Assembly: GCA_900450595.1 (NCBI GenBank)
Contig: UGGS01000002.1
Span: 620,001 to 684,000 of the forward strand
Direction of reading: 5' to 3'
Source: [Flavobacterium] thermophilum
Lineage (GTDB): Bacteria; Bacillota; Bacilli; Bacillales; Anoxybacillaceae
Length of the DNA stretch: 64,000 nucleotides
Shown here piece after piece: positions 43,405-52,342 of this stretch. The notes beneath the pieces are model-generated. The model was given only the letters and a program-made list of their open reading frames with translations. It was not told the origin of the DNA and did not search any database. Position numbers and translations under genes: made by a program. Numbering within the stretch: the stretch's first letter is position 1; the number at the start of each line of letters is the position of its first letter.

Positions 43405-45250
43405 ATTCTTTTATAGTAATGCCGTATTTTTGGAACCAAACATGCACTTGGCCAAGATACGCCAATAGTTGTGGTCCTGTCATTAACTGTCCAAACCAAG
43501 GCGCTTGGAATGATTTTCCTTCTGTTTCCACTAACTCTTCTAATTTTTTCGCATCAAAAAATTCATAAAGAATCGATGAGCGGTCGTGCAATAATTCTTT
43601 TACCCAATTTTTTACTAGCTTCGTATAAAGCGGATGGTGGGTTTTCGGATACGGGCTTTTTTTGCGATATAACACTTCCTCTGGTAAAATTCCTTCCAAT
43701 GCCTTGCGCAAAATGCCTTTTTCGCGGCCGCCGTACATTTTCATTTCCCAAGGGATATTCCAGACATATTCCACAACCCGATGATCGGCAAACGGCACAC
43801 GCACTTCCAAGCTCGCTCCCATGCTCATCCGGTCTTTTCGGTCAAGGAGCGTCGTCATAAACCAAATCATATTTAAATAAAACAGCTCGCGCCGCTTCGC
43901 TGCTTCCGCACTTTCCCCTTCCAGGCGCGGCACTTCGGCAATCGTCTGTTCATAGCGCATTTGCACGTAATCGTCGAGGCGGAGCTTTTGCCGCCATTCT
44001 TCCTTTAACAACCCGATGCGCGCCTCAATCGAGCGCATCCATGGAAATCCTTTGCGCGCCAAATCGTCCGGGCGATGAAACCATGGGTAGCCGCCAAAAA
44101 TCTCATCGGCGCATTCTCCAGACAAACTGACGACAAACTGCTCGCGAATTTGTTTGCAAAACCAAAGAAGCGACGAATCGACATCAGCCATGCCCGGAAC
44201 GTCGCGGACGATGACGGCTTCATGCAAATGGCGGAACAGTTCTTCTTGCGTGATCACGCAGCGATGATGAACCGTTTGAAATTGGTTTGACACCTGTTCG
44301 ATAAATGGTGCATCGGTGTTTGGCTGAAAATCGTTTGCCCGGAAATACTGATCGTTTCCTTCATAATCGATCGAGTACGTATGAAGCGGCCCTTTTCCAG
44401 CTGTCGCAAAGGCATTGGCGGCAATCGCCGTAATGGCGCTCGAATCGACCCCGCCAGAAAGGAAGGTGCAGACCGGCACATCGGAAATGAGTTGGCGCGT
44501 GACCGCATCCGTCAATAGAAAGCGCAGCTTTTCGACCGTTTCCTCGAATGAATCGCGATGGACGTCGCTTTCGACATTCCAATACCGCCAAATGCGAAGC
44601 CCGTTGCGTGAGAAAGTCAACGCGTGCGCGGGGCGCAATTCTTGGATGCCGCAAAACACACCGTGCCCCGGCGTGCGCGACGGCCCCAGCCCGAATACTT
44701 CCGCCAAGCCTTCATAATTGACTTCCGCTTTCACATCCGGATGGGCCAAAATCGCCTTGATCTCAGATCCGAACAAAAGCTCCTTGGCATCTTGGCGATA
44801 AAACAGCGGTTTGACCCCGAGCCGGTCGCGCGCCATAAATAGCTGCTCCCGTTCTTCATCCCAAACGGCAAAGGCAAAAATGCCGTTGAGCCAGTCAACA
44901 CATTGTTCTTTCCATTCGATATAAGCGGCGAGCAGCACTTCCGTATCGGAGTGGCCGTCAAACCGGTAACCTTTATGCAACAGCTCCTTCCGGATGTCTT
45001 CCGTATTGTACAGCTCGCCATTGTAAACGATTGTGTAACGCCGTCCGTTTTTGTTCCGGATCATCGGTTGTTTGCCGCCAGCCGGGTCAACCACAACGAG
45101 CCGCTTATGCCCGAACGCGGCATGGACGTCAAGCCATGTATTTGTATCATCCGGCCCGCGTTTCGCGAGCGTCTCTGTCATCTCGGCAATCGTTTTCCGC
45201 TCACGGCGCAAATCGCGCCCGAAATGCACCCAGCCAGTAATGCCACACAT
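43403..45250 (-). CDS. asnO: Asparagine synthase (glutamine-hydrolysing), AsnO type
   Basis: Makes asparagine from aspartate, glutamine and ATP. The 615-residue protein begins MCGITGWVHF with the nucleophile C2 of the glutaminase domain. The synthetase domain contains the ATP loop FLSGGVDSSAITAIAAN. ATG 45250 follows GGAAAGG; the longer open frame to 45400 is not used. Position next to yisN, yisL and yisK matches the B. subtilis asnO (yisO) locus, whose product is needed for sporulation. Confidence 0.92.
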   Translation of the reverse strand: MCGITGWVHFGRDLRRERKTIAEMTETLAKRGPDDTNTWLDVHAAFGHKRLVVVDPAGGKQPMIRNKNGRRYTIVYNGELYNTEDIRKELLHKGYRFDGHSDTEVLLAAYIEWKEQCVDWLNGIFAFAVWDEEREQLFMARDRLGVKPLFYRQDAKELLFGSEIKAILAHPDVKAEVNYEGLAEVFGLGPSRTPGHGVFCGIQELRPAHALTFSRNGLRIWRYWNVESDVHRDSFEETVEKLRFLLTDAVTRQLISDVPVCTFLSGGVDSSAITAIAANAFATAGKGPLHTYSIDYEGNDQYFRANDFQPNTDAPFIEQVSNQFQTVHHRCVITQEELFRHLHEAVIVRDVPGMADVDSSLLWFCKQIREQFVVSLSGECADEIFGGYPWFHRPDDLARKGFPWMRSIEARIGLLKEEWRQKLRLDDYVQMRYEQTIAEVPRLEGESAEAAKRRELFYLNMIWFMTTLLDRKDRMSMGASLEVRVPFADHRVVEYVWNIPWEMKMYGGREKGILRKALEGILPEEVLYRKKSPYPKTHHPLYTKLVKNWVKELLHDRSSILYEFFDAKKLEELVETEGKSFQAPWFGQLMTGPQLLAYLGQVHVWFQKYGITIKE

Positions 45251-45514
45251 ACGAACCAATCCTTTCCTTATCAAAATGACAGGCAACTGTTCTTCGCCGA
45301 ACTGTTCGCATTGTTCTTTGGATCGCCCGTTCTTTTTTCTTGCGGATCTCGTGGGCTGCCGCCATTTTCCCCAAGGCGCTAGCCCTCCCCGCATCGGCAT
45401 GATTCCATTTTATGCACCAAGGGTCATTTCGATGAATTGTCCGATGTCAACAATAACGTGAATAAACGGACGAAAAGGTGGAAAAAAAGAGAAGTACAAG
45501 GAGGATGAGAGACA

Positions 45515-46063
45515 TTGAATATTGAAGAGCGCCTGCAGTACATTGCTGAACAGCCGCGGGCTTACGTGCAAGGAACAGCGGAGTTTGTCAACAATGAATG
45601 GGTGTTTTTTGATGAGGAAGCAGAGGAAGCGGCGTTAGTCGAGGAGATGGCCCAGCAAGGGATTGAACTGTTCCGCTATGGGCATTGGCTGTCCGGACGG
45701 TGGCAGGAAAACGGCACGATCGCGACCGACCTCGGCATCTTCCCCCTCACTGACGGCGACCGCATCCGCTTCCGCAAACAGCTGACATACGCGTACCGGC
45801 AATGGCTTGCCTCGCTTCCCAATCCGTCCTTTTTTCAATACGTCCAATGGCTGAACCATCTTGGGTTTTCGCTTTACGACTGCCTGTACTGCTACAACGG
45901 CTTATTGTTTGCCAAATCATCCGGCGTCAATTTTATGATCTATGACAATACAGAGCAAATCGCCAGCGTCCATCATTACTATGAACGCGGGCCGATGCCG
46001 GCCGACCGATTTGAAATAACATTCAACAGCGGCGAACGGGCGATTTGCGCCCAAATAGGCTGA
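45515..46063 (+). CDS. yisN: DUF2777 family protein (YisN-like)
   Basis: A 182-residue cytoplasmic protein of unknown function, starting NIEERLQYIAEQPRAYVQG and ending GERAICAQIG. It resembles the Bacillus DUF2777/YisN group and lies in the same place beside asnO. Translation appears to start at TTG 45515, with AAGGAGG about ten bases upstream; no in-frame ATG is better placed. The assignment rests on remembered family sequence and on gene order. Confidence 0.75.
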   Translation: MNIEERLQYIAEQPRAYVQGTAEFVNNEWVFFDEEAEEAALVEEMAQQGIELFRYGHWLSGRWQENGTIATDLGIFPLTDGDRIRFRKQLTYAYRQWLASLPNPSFFQYVQWLNHLGFSLYDCLYCYNGLLFAKSSGVNFMIYDNTEQIASVHHYYERGPMPADRFEITFNSGERAICAQIG

Positions 46064-46162
46064 GGACAAAAGCGGCCGGGCGGGTTCCCGCTGTTGACCG
46101 AACGTCTCCGCCTCGTGCCACAGGCTGCCGCCTCCTTTTTTCAAGGCGGTGGGCAAGCATCT

Positions 46163-49021
46163 TTACAACTGATTCATCTGGCGTCCGGTCATGTATGCGG
46201 CAATCTCCTCAGCGACAAGCGGCGGGCAGAGCGCATATCCTTGGGCATAACTGCATTGCAAATCGCGAAGCCGCTCGAGCTGCTCCAATGCCTCGACTCC
46301 CTCGGCGATCGTTTCCAGTCCGAGCCCGCGTCCCATGGTGATGATTGCTTTGACAATGGCGGCGTCGGACGCATTTGTATGGAGACGTTCGATAAACGCC
46401 CGGTCAATCTTCAAAATCGTCGCCGGCAGCTGCTTTAAATAATGAAACGAAGAATACCCGCTGCCGAAATCGTCGACGGCGATGCCGACGCCAAGCCGCT
46501 TCAACTCATCCAAAGTGCGCATCGTGCTCGATAGATGACGGAGCATGGAATGTTCAGTCAGTTCAAGACGCAAACATGATGGCAACAAATTCGACTGCTT
46601 GAGCGCTTGCTTCACGTCGTCAACGAACCGTTCGTGCTGAAATTGCACAGCAGAAACGTTGACGAAAATGGCTAGTTTATCGTTTCCTGTCTCCCTTTGC
46701 CATTGCTTTGTCTGCCGGCAAGCGGTTTGCAGCACCCAACGGCCGATTTCATGAATCAAGCCCGTCTCTTCCGCCAACGGAATAAACTCGTCCGGACGCA
46801 CAAGCCCAAGCTTCGGATTCCGCCAACGGACCAGCGCTTCCGTCGCGATGACCGCGCCGGTATGTACGTCGACAATCGGCTGGTAGCAGAGGAACAGTTC
46901 GTTTTCCTCGATCGCCTTTCGCAAATAGCCGTCCATTTCAAGCCGGTGCATCATTTCGGCATTCATTTCGGGGCAGTAGCGCTCCACGCGATTGCCCCCG
47001 CCTTTTTTCGCCATATTGACCGCCATATCAGCGTGCCGAAGCAGTGCATGTTCGTCCTCTCCATCATCTGGAAACATCGCTAGACCAACGCTTGCCGTAA
47101 CGAAAAATTCCTTTCCGTCGTACACAATCGGCCGCGCCACTTCGCGCACGATGCGGAGCGCCGCTTCCGTCGCCGCCTGGGCCTCTGTTTTGAGCGGAAA
47201 AAGCAAGCAAAACTTGTCGCCATGAAATCGGCCAAGCTCCGCACTAGGCGGCAAGACGCGGCGAATGCGCTCGACAAGCTGGCGCAAAATGTCATCTCCG
47301 GCGTAATGGCCGACGCTGTCGTTAATCCATTTAAACCGGTCCAAATCGATCAAAGCAACCGCTATCGTTCGCTGCTTCTGCTTGGCTTTATCCAGCTGTT
47401 TGGAAAACAATTCCATCCAATTTGTCCGGTTGGGCAAGTTCGTATCGATGTCGTAATATGCTAAATAAGAGATTTTCTCTTCCGCCTTTTTTTGCTCGGT
47501 AATGTTGCGTCCAATTCCGTAAATGCCGACCTTTTTGCCATCCACAATGATGGGAATGTTTTTCATTTGAAACAAAAGCCGTTCTCCCGATTTCGTCGGA
47601 ATTTCCAAGTTATACGTTTGGATATTCCCCCGCAGCGCTCGGTAAAAATAGCGGGTGACGCGGGGAACATCATTCGGATGAATATACTTGAGCGAATTCG
47701 TATACAAAATCTCTTCCTTTTTGTAACCAAGCACTTGTTCAAAGGCAGGATTGACGCTTGTCAAACGGCCGTGCAAATCTGTGGAATAGACAATGTCCGT
47801 GTTATGTTCAAACAACGATTTGTAGCGTTGCTCTGACATTTGCAGGCGAACATGCAGGCGCCCCATATCGCGTGAGGACGTGGACATGAGCTGGGCGAGC
47901 GTCATGATTCCTTCCGGCGGCGCCGGCAATGGCGACGACAAACTGTTCTCCGCTGATGCCGCTGTCTCCGTCAGCGACACAGCGGCAAACGCAGCCGTCC
48001 GCACCGCTGTAGCTGTATGTGCGTCTTTCACGAATACTTCGACAGCCGGAAAGAATGCAGCCTGTCCAAAAGCAGACATAACCCCGTCAAATAGCGGACG
48101 CGTATACCCACTGAGCGCCGCGCTGTAGTAAAAGAACATCCCCTCAGCCGATTGCTTGGCCGCATGCATGGCGGCGTCGCGCGCGCTCCAGTAAAGGGAC
48201 GGGGCATGAACATAGGAAAAACGAACCTTTTCCCCATCATGGACGTGACCTCTTACGGCAACGGAACCGTCTGAATGGAGAGCGACAATCGGCAGGCAGA
48301 CATCGCGCCCGTTTCGTTCGATAAGAAACGGGAATTCCACTCCGGAAAGCGGCAGACGGTCCATAAATTCTTTGCCTAAATATCGTTCCAAATACCATGA
48401 CGGCTTTTGTCCATCAAGCTCATCAATTTGTTGGCCACTGCTTTTCGTAATGGAGAAGGATCGTCCGACAGGCTCCCATAAAAACGGTGCGGCACAGTGG
48501 CCGCGAAGCGCTGTTCCACTGAAAGAGACGGCGATTCCTCCGCGCTCAAGCCGACCGTCGGGCGAAAATAACACGCTGCCCTCGGGAAGCGCGCAGCCGA
48601 TGATAACCATTCGTTCGTTTGCAAGCGGCAAATGGCGAAGCAAGGGCGGCAAAGCCGAGCGGTGATTCGTAAACAACAAAAGCAACGTCGTATCGTGACG
48701 AACGACCGCCTCCGCGATCAACGCCGCCAATCCATCCGGGCGGTCAAACTCATCAGCTGGCAGCGCCAACGACGAAACGGTTGAAGACGTCATCGACGCG
48801 ACGCCAACAGCGAGATTCGCCTCCCCGGCCATTGGCAGCGGTCCTGCCATCCCAACCATATGGGCGTGCGGCCAACGACGGGCTAACGCGGCGGCCGCAT
48901 GACGCACTGCTGCCTCATCATTGCCCGCGATTTGGACAAACAACGGCTCATCCAAGGAAGAACTATGCTCCCTGAGCAAATGATCCAGCTCCTCGGCGCG
49001 GCGGCAGCAGAACCAACGCAT
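46163..49021 (-). CDS. FIST-PAS-GGDEF-EAL signalling protein with degenerate GGDEF site
   Basis: A 952-residue cytoplasmic c-di-GMP protein. A FIST sensory region (about 25-370) detects small ligands, probably amino acids. It is followed by a PAS domain (about 398-512, SEQRYKSLFEHNTDIVYSTD), a GGDEF domain (about 518-685) and an EAL phosphodiesterase domain (about 700-945). The GGDEF signature is replaced by H600-G-D-K-F604, so cyclase activity is probably lost. The EAL side is intact (EALVRW at 728-733, VDDFGSGYSS). It most likely breaks down c-di-GMP, with the GGDEF domain kept as a regulator. No transmembrane segment is seen. Confidence 0.88.
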   Translation of the reverse strand: MRWFCCRRAEELDHLLREHSSSLDEPLFVQIAGNDEAAVRHAAAALARRWPHAHMVGMAGPLPMAGEANLAVGVASMTSSTVSSLALPADEFDRPDGLAALIAEAVVRHDTTLLLLFTNHRSALPPLLRHLPLANERMVIIGCALPEGSVLFSPDGRLERGGIAVSFSGTALRGHCAAPFLWEPVGRSFSITKSSGQQIDELDGQKPSWYLERYLGKEFMDRLPLSGVEFPFLIERNGRDVCLPIVALHSDGSVAVRGHVHDGEKVRFSYVHAPSLYWSARDAAMHAAKQSAEGMFFYYSAALSGYTRPLFDGVMSAFGQAAFFPAVEVFVKDAHTATAVRTAAFAAVSLTETAASAENSLSSPLPAPPEGIMTLAQLMSTSSRDMGRLHVRLQMSEQRYKSLFEHNTDIVYSTDLHGRLTSVNPAFEQVLGYKKEEILYTNSLKYIHPNDVPRVTRYFYRALRGNIQTYNLEIPTKSGERLLFQMKNIPIIVDGKKVGIYGIGRNITEQKKAEEKISYLAYYDIDTNLPNRTNWMELFSKQLDKAKQKQRTIAVALIDLDRFKWINDSVGHYAGDDILRQLVERIRRVLPPSAELGRFHGDKFCLLFPLKTEAQAATEAALRIVREVARPIVYDGKEFFVTASVGLAMFPDDGEDEHALLRHADMAVNMAKKGGGNRVERYCPEMNAEMMHRLEMDGYLRKAIEENELFLCYQPIVDVHTGAVIATEALVRWRNPKLGLVRPDEFIPLAEETGLIHEIGRWVLQTACRQTKQWQRETGNDKLAIFVNVSAVQFQHERFVDDVKQALKQSNLLPSCLRLELTEHSMLRHLSSTMRTLDELKRLGVGIAVDDFGSGYSSFHYLKQLPATILKIDRAFIERLHTNASDAAIVKAIITMGRGLGLETIAEGVEALEQLERLRDLQCSYAQGYALCPPLVAEEIAAYMTGRQMNQL

Positions 49022-49112
49022 AAACGATCATGCCCCCTCCCGCTGACCAACGAGGTCGAAAAATTCAAAAAACATTGTTTGTTTTACCATATCATATTTT
49101 CGCCTTCGACAA

Positions 49113-49141
49113 AAGCGGCAACCAATAGAAGGCTGCCGCTT
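49113..49141 (-). terminator. Terminator after yisL
   Basis: AAGCGGCAACC (49113-49123) pairs with GGCTGCCGCTT (49131-49141). On the minus strand it is followed by TTGTC. It lies just after the yisL stop and separates it from the signalling gene. Confidence 0.7.
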
Positions 49142-49145
49142 CGCT

Positions 49146-49499
49146 TTAGAATAAGTCAAAACCAAGCGGCAGCAACAGGCCAAGGAACAGCGTCACCACA
49201 AGGGCAATGACCCATTGCGTCCATCCTGCCGCCGCGCTTTTTCCTTTTTTTACAGCTGCTAAAACCATTTCCATCGCTCCGATCACCCACAGCCCGGCAA
49301 GCGCTTTTAGCCAATAAAGCGCAGATATCGAAGCAATGCTATGCAGCAAAAGCCCCCCCGTCGCGATCGTGAGAATGTAAAACAGCCGCAACACCATTTG
49401 CACGATCTTGGCTTTGCCCGCCCCTTGCCGCTCCATCGACACCGCAAGGAAAAATAAAACAATCGTGATGAGCCAGCTCGTAATATGGGCATGCGTCAA
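49146..49499 (-). CDS. yisL: YisL family membrane protein (DUF1516)
   Basis: A 117-residue protein with four hydrophobic segments and unknown function. It ends LLGLLLPLGFDLF like B. subtilis YisL. I start at TTG 49499 (MTHAHITSWL), which matches that protein and has GGAGGG seven bases upstream; a TTG five codons earlier has none. It sits downstream of yisK as in Bacillus. Confidence 0.82.
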   Translation of the reverse strand: MTHAHITSWLITIVLFFLAVSMERQGAGKAKIVQMVLRLFYILTIATGGLLLHSIASISALYWLKALAGLWVIGAMEMVLAAVKKGKSAAAGWTQWVIALVVTLFLGLLLPLGFDLF

Positions 49500-49643
49500 C
49501 GTCCATCCCTCCAATCATTCCTTGTTCCTTCCCATCATAGCACGGCGGGCGGACGGTTGACAAACTTCACGAAAACGAAAGACGCCCTTTCTTTCAAGAG
49601 GACGCCTTTTGAGCATCAATGGGGGCTTCCTCACTTTCGCCGT

Positions 49644-50546
49644 TTACTCTCCCACTTTGTTGCGCAACATGCCGATGCCTTCCACCGTCACCTCAATGAC
49701 ATCACCCGTCTGCAAAAAACGCGGCGGGTTCATCCCTTTGCCGACTCCAGCCGGCGTTCCTGTCGCGATGATGTCGCCCGGCTCAAGCGTAATGCCTTTT
49801 GAGATCGTCTCGATGATCGATTCAATGGAAAAAATCAATTGTTTCGTGTTGGCTTGCTGGCGCACTTCGCCGTTGACCCGTGTCTCGATGCGCAAATCGT
49901 TTGGATTTGGCACAAATTTGCTTGGCACGATCCATGGCCCCATCGGGCAAAATGTATCCAAGCTTTTGCCGAGAAAATATTGTTGGTGCCGCTCCTGCAA
50001 ATCTCTTGCTGTCACATCGTTGATGATCGTGTATCCAAATACGTAATCAAGCGCGTCTTCGCGGCGGATCGCCCGCCCTTGTTTGCCGATGACCACCGCC
50101 AGCTCCCCTTCATAGTCCATTTCATCCGTGACATCGGCATGGCGCAAAATTGTTTCCTCATGACCGATGACCGTTGTCGGCGCTTTCGTGAAGACGATCA
50201 AATGCTCCGGCACATCGGCGCCGCCGAGCTCCAGCGCGTGATCAACATAGTTTTTGCCGATGCAAAAAATGTTTTTCGCCGGCCGTGGGATCGGGGCCAA
50301 AAGACGGACATCGTTGAGGCGATAAACGTACTCCCGCGTCGGATGGCCTAGCGCCCAGTCAATCACTTTTTGCGCCCGTACGAGAAACTCCTCCCCTTGG
50401 GCAATCGCTTCAACCATCGTCGTCGGCATCGTCTCCGTTCCATCCATCGCCCGTTCGGCGCGGCGCAAATGAACCGCCCGGTCGTCTCCTTGCGGCACGG
50501 CTCCAACAAACGTTTCTCCATCGAAAAGTGCGGTGATCAGTTTCAT
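49644..50546 (-). CDS. yisK: Fumarylacetoacetate hydrolase family protein YisK
   Basis: FAH-superfamily hydrolase/decarboxylase, 300 residues. B. subtilis YisK decarboxylates oxaloacetate and interacts with the cell-shape protein Mbl. Visible are NIFCIGKNYVDHALELGG, the metal-binding DEMDYEGELAVVIGK and ATGTPAGVGKG. ATG 50546 follows GGGAGAGG. The upstream frame to 50618 is not used. Confidence 0.9.
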   Translation of the reverse strand: MKLITALFDGETFVGAVPQGDDRAVHLRRAERAMDGTETMPTTMVEAIAQGEEFLVRAQKVIDWALGHPTREYVYRLNDVRLLAPIPRPAKNIFCIGKNYVDHALELGGADVPEHLIVFTKAPTTVIGHEETILRHADVTDEMDYEGELAVVIGKQGRAIRREDALDYVFGYTIINDVTARDLQERHQQYFLGKSLDTFCPMGPWIVPSKFVPNPNDLRIETRVNGEVRQQANTKQLIFSIESIIETISKGITLEPGDIIATGTPAGVGKGMNPPRFLQTGDVIEVTVEGIGMLRNKVGE

Positions 50547-50846
50547 CGTGCCTCTCTCCCTTTCTTTGTTATGCAGCGGACGCTTCGTGAACTCTTCTCT
50601 TCCACCCGTCTTCGTCATTTTGGCGCGTTGAGGATGATATTCGCCATCGAGGCGAAAAAGTCCTGCTTTTGTAGAATTTTGTCTAAATTAGGAAATTTAT
50701 CACTTATTTTCCCGAATCGCTTCCTTTTTTCGTCGGGATATGTATAATAATGTTTAGTTTCCACTAGGGCGTCGATTGCGACTTTCGTCATGCAACAAAC
50801 GTCTTGCATCGACGCGGCATGCCTCAACCAACATTTCAAACGATTG

Positions 50847-51029
50847 ATGGTGAAGGAAATGGTTCTGTTGCAAATTGAAGAAAAACGACAACAAATGATT
50901 GAATTGGCGCTCACGTATGGGTTCACGGCCAAAGAGACGATCGAATGCAGCCAAGAGCTTGACCAATTGATCAATCAATATTTGCAGCAAACGAGGATTT
51001 TTGAATCGCCTTCCCCGTCCGTTCAGTAA
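50847..51029 (+). CDS. yisI: Spo0E-family aspartyl-phosphate phosphatase (YisI-like)
   Basis: Small protein that removes phosphate from Spo0A~P and so holds back sporulation. The family signature SQELDQLINQY is intact, preceded by LLQIEEKRQQMIELALTYGF. The start is uncertain: ATG 50847 gives 60 residues, while an in-frame ATG at 50790 would add 19 residues of no clear family character. Neither has a good ribosome site. A TATAAT-like sequence near 50743 may be its promoter. Its position between yisK and the gerP region matches B. subtilis. Confidence 0.8.
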   Translation: MVKEMVLLQIEEKRQQMIELALTYGFTAKETIECSQELDQLINQYLQQTRIFESPSPSVQ

Positions 51030-51040
51030 GCGGGGTTTTT
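51013..51040 (+). terminator. Terminator at the end of yisI
   Basis: CCCCG (51013-51017) pairs with CGGGG (51031-51035), then TTTTT. The yisI stop codon lies in the loop. The stem is short. Confidence 0.6.
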
Positions 51041-52205
51041 ATTGCCCCGGCCGGCGGCGAAACGGCGGCCGCGTTCCGTATGTCCCCCACCTCCACATCC
51101 ACTCAACCGGGCCATAATGAAAACGCGCAAACCAAAAGCGGCTTATCCACACTTGAGTCGCATACAAGGCAAACGCAATCAACATCTCCTGCCATGCGCT
51201 TGTGCGTCCGTACCACCCAAGCCCATAACCATAAAACAGCGACGTGCAAACGAGCGATTGCGCGAGGTAATGGGTGAGCGACATTTTGCCAACGTCTTGC
51301 CACCACCGCCAAGCGCGCTGCCAACTTCGTTTCCCGCAGACGAACACGGCGGCCACCGCGTAGAACACCGCCAATGCGGCGCCTCCGAAGCTGTCTTGGA
51401 TGTACATGGTCAAGTCGTTGACCCCAGCCCAATACGGAATGGTTTTCAGCGCTAAACCAAAACATAGCGCCCACCTCATCAGGCGGCGCAGCTTGGCGGG
51501 CGAGTGACGGTCGGCTTCAAGCCAACGTTGGTCGGCGGCATAACCGCCGAGGAAACAAAAGGGCAATACGGTCAACACCGTAAACAGCAGCCCTCCATCG
51601 CCGTTGATATACATCCAGTCGTTCCACCGTTGCCAAAACACGTCACGAAACGTTCCGTTTCGATAATGGCGAACCGCCGCGGCCGCCGCGGTCTCGTGGC
51701 CGCCGGCTGTCTCCATTTCTCCGGTCAATACATTGAGAGTTAACAACAGCGCCATGAGGCCGTGAAAAAGAAAAAAGACGGCAACAGCCGCCGTCCGCCA
51801 CCAACGAGGCGGGGCGGCGAAAAAGAAAAGCATGATGAACCCGACGAGGGCGTAGGGGATTAAAATATCGCCAAACCAAAGGCCAAACGCATGAGCCATG
51901 CCGATCCCAAGCAAAAGAAAGAAGCGGCGCAAAAGAATCGGAATCGGCCGCTTTCCGCGGCTGCTGATCCGGCGGAACATGGTCATCGCCCCGAACCCGA
52001 ATAAAAACGCAAACAACGGATAGGCGCTCGCTTCAAACAATACGTCGACGACCGCGTCCAAAACTCGGTCAAAAGCACCGCCCTTGACGCCGTCGTCGTA
52101 TAACGCTGGCGAGGAAACATAACGCATGTTGACAAGCAAAATGCCGAGCAAGGCGAATCCACGCAACACATCCGCCGCGGCGATTCGCTCGGTCGATCTG
52201 ATCAT
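51039..52205 (-). CDS. DUF418 family membrane protein
   Basis: A 388-residue polytopic membrane protein starting with the DUF418/YeiB pattern RIAAADVLRGFALLGILLVN and carrying MSLTHYLAQSLVCTSLFYGY near the end. Function is unknown; the family is distantly related to membrane acyltransferases. About ten hydrophobic segments. It stands alone and converges on yisI. Confidence 0.85.
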   Translation of the reverse strand: MIRSTERIAAADVLRGFALLGILLVNMRYVSSPALYDDGVKGGAFDRVLDAVVDVLFEASAYPLFAFLFGFGAMTMFRRISSRGKRPIPILLRRFFLLLGIGMAHAFGLWFGDILIPYALVGFIMLFFFAAPPRWWRTAAVAVFFLFHGLMALLLTLNVLTGEMETAGGHETAAAAAVRHYRNGTFRDVFWQRWNDWMYINGDGGLLFTVLTVLPFCFLGGYAADQRWLEADRHSPAKLRRLMRWALCFGLALKTIPYWAGVNDLTMYIQDSFGGAALAVFYAVAAVFVCGKRSWQRAWRWWQDVGKMSLTHYLAQSLVCTSLFYGYGLGWYGRTSAWQEMLIAFALYATQVWISRFWFARFHYGPVEWMWRWGTYGTRPPFRRRPGQ

Positions 52206-52342
52206 CGCTTTCTCCCTTCTTTCTACTGCCTAGTCGTCTGCGCAATCGGCGGCGCCTTACCGCCTTGCCAGCACGCCCGCCGCCTTATTCATTTCATTCG
52301 GCGCGCTCTCCTCTGTCCGTCTGAAGACACATGCCTGTATCA

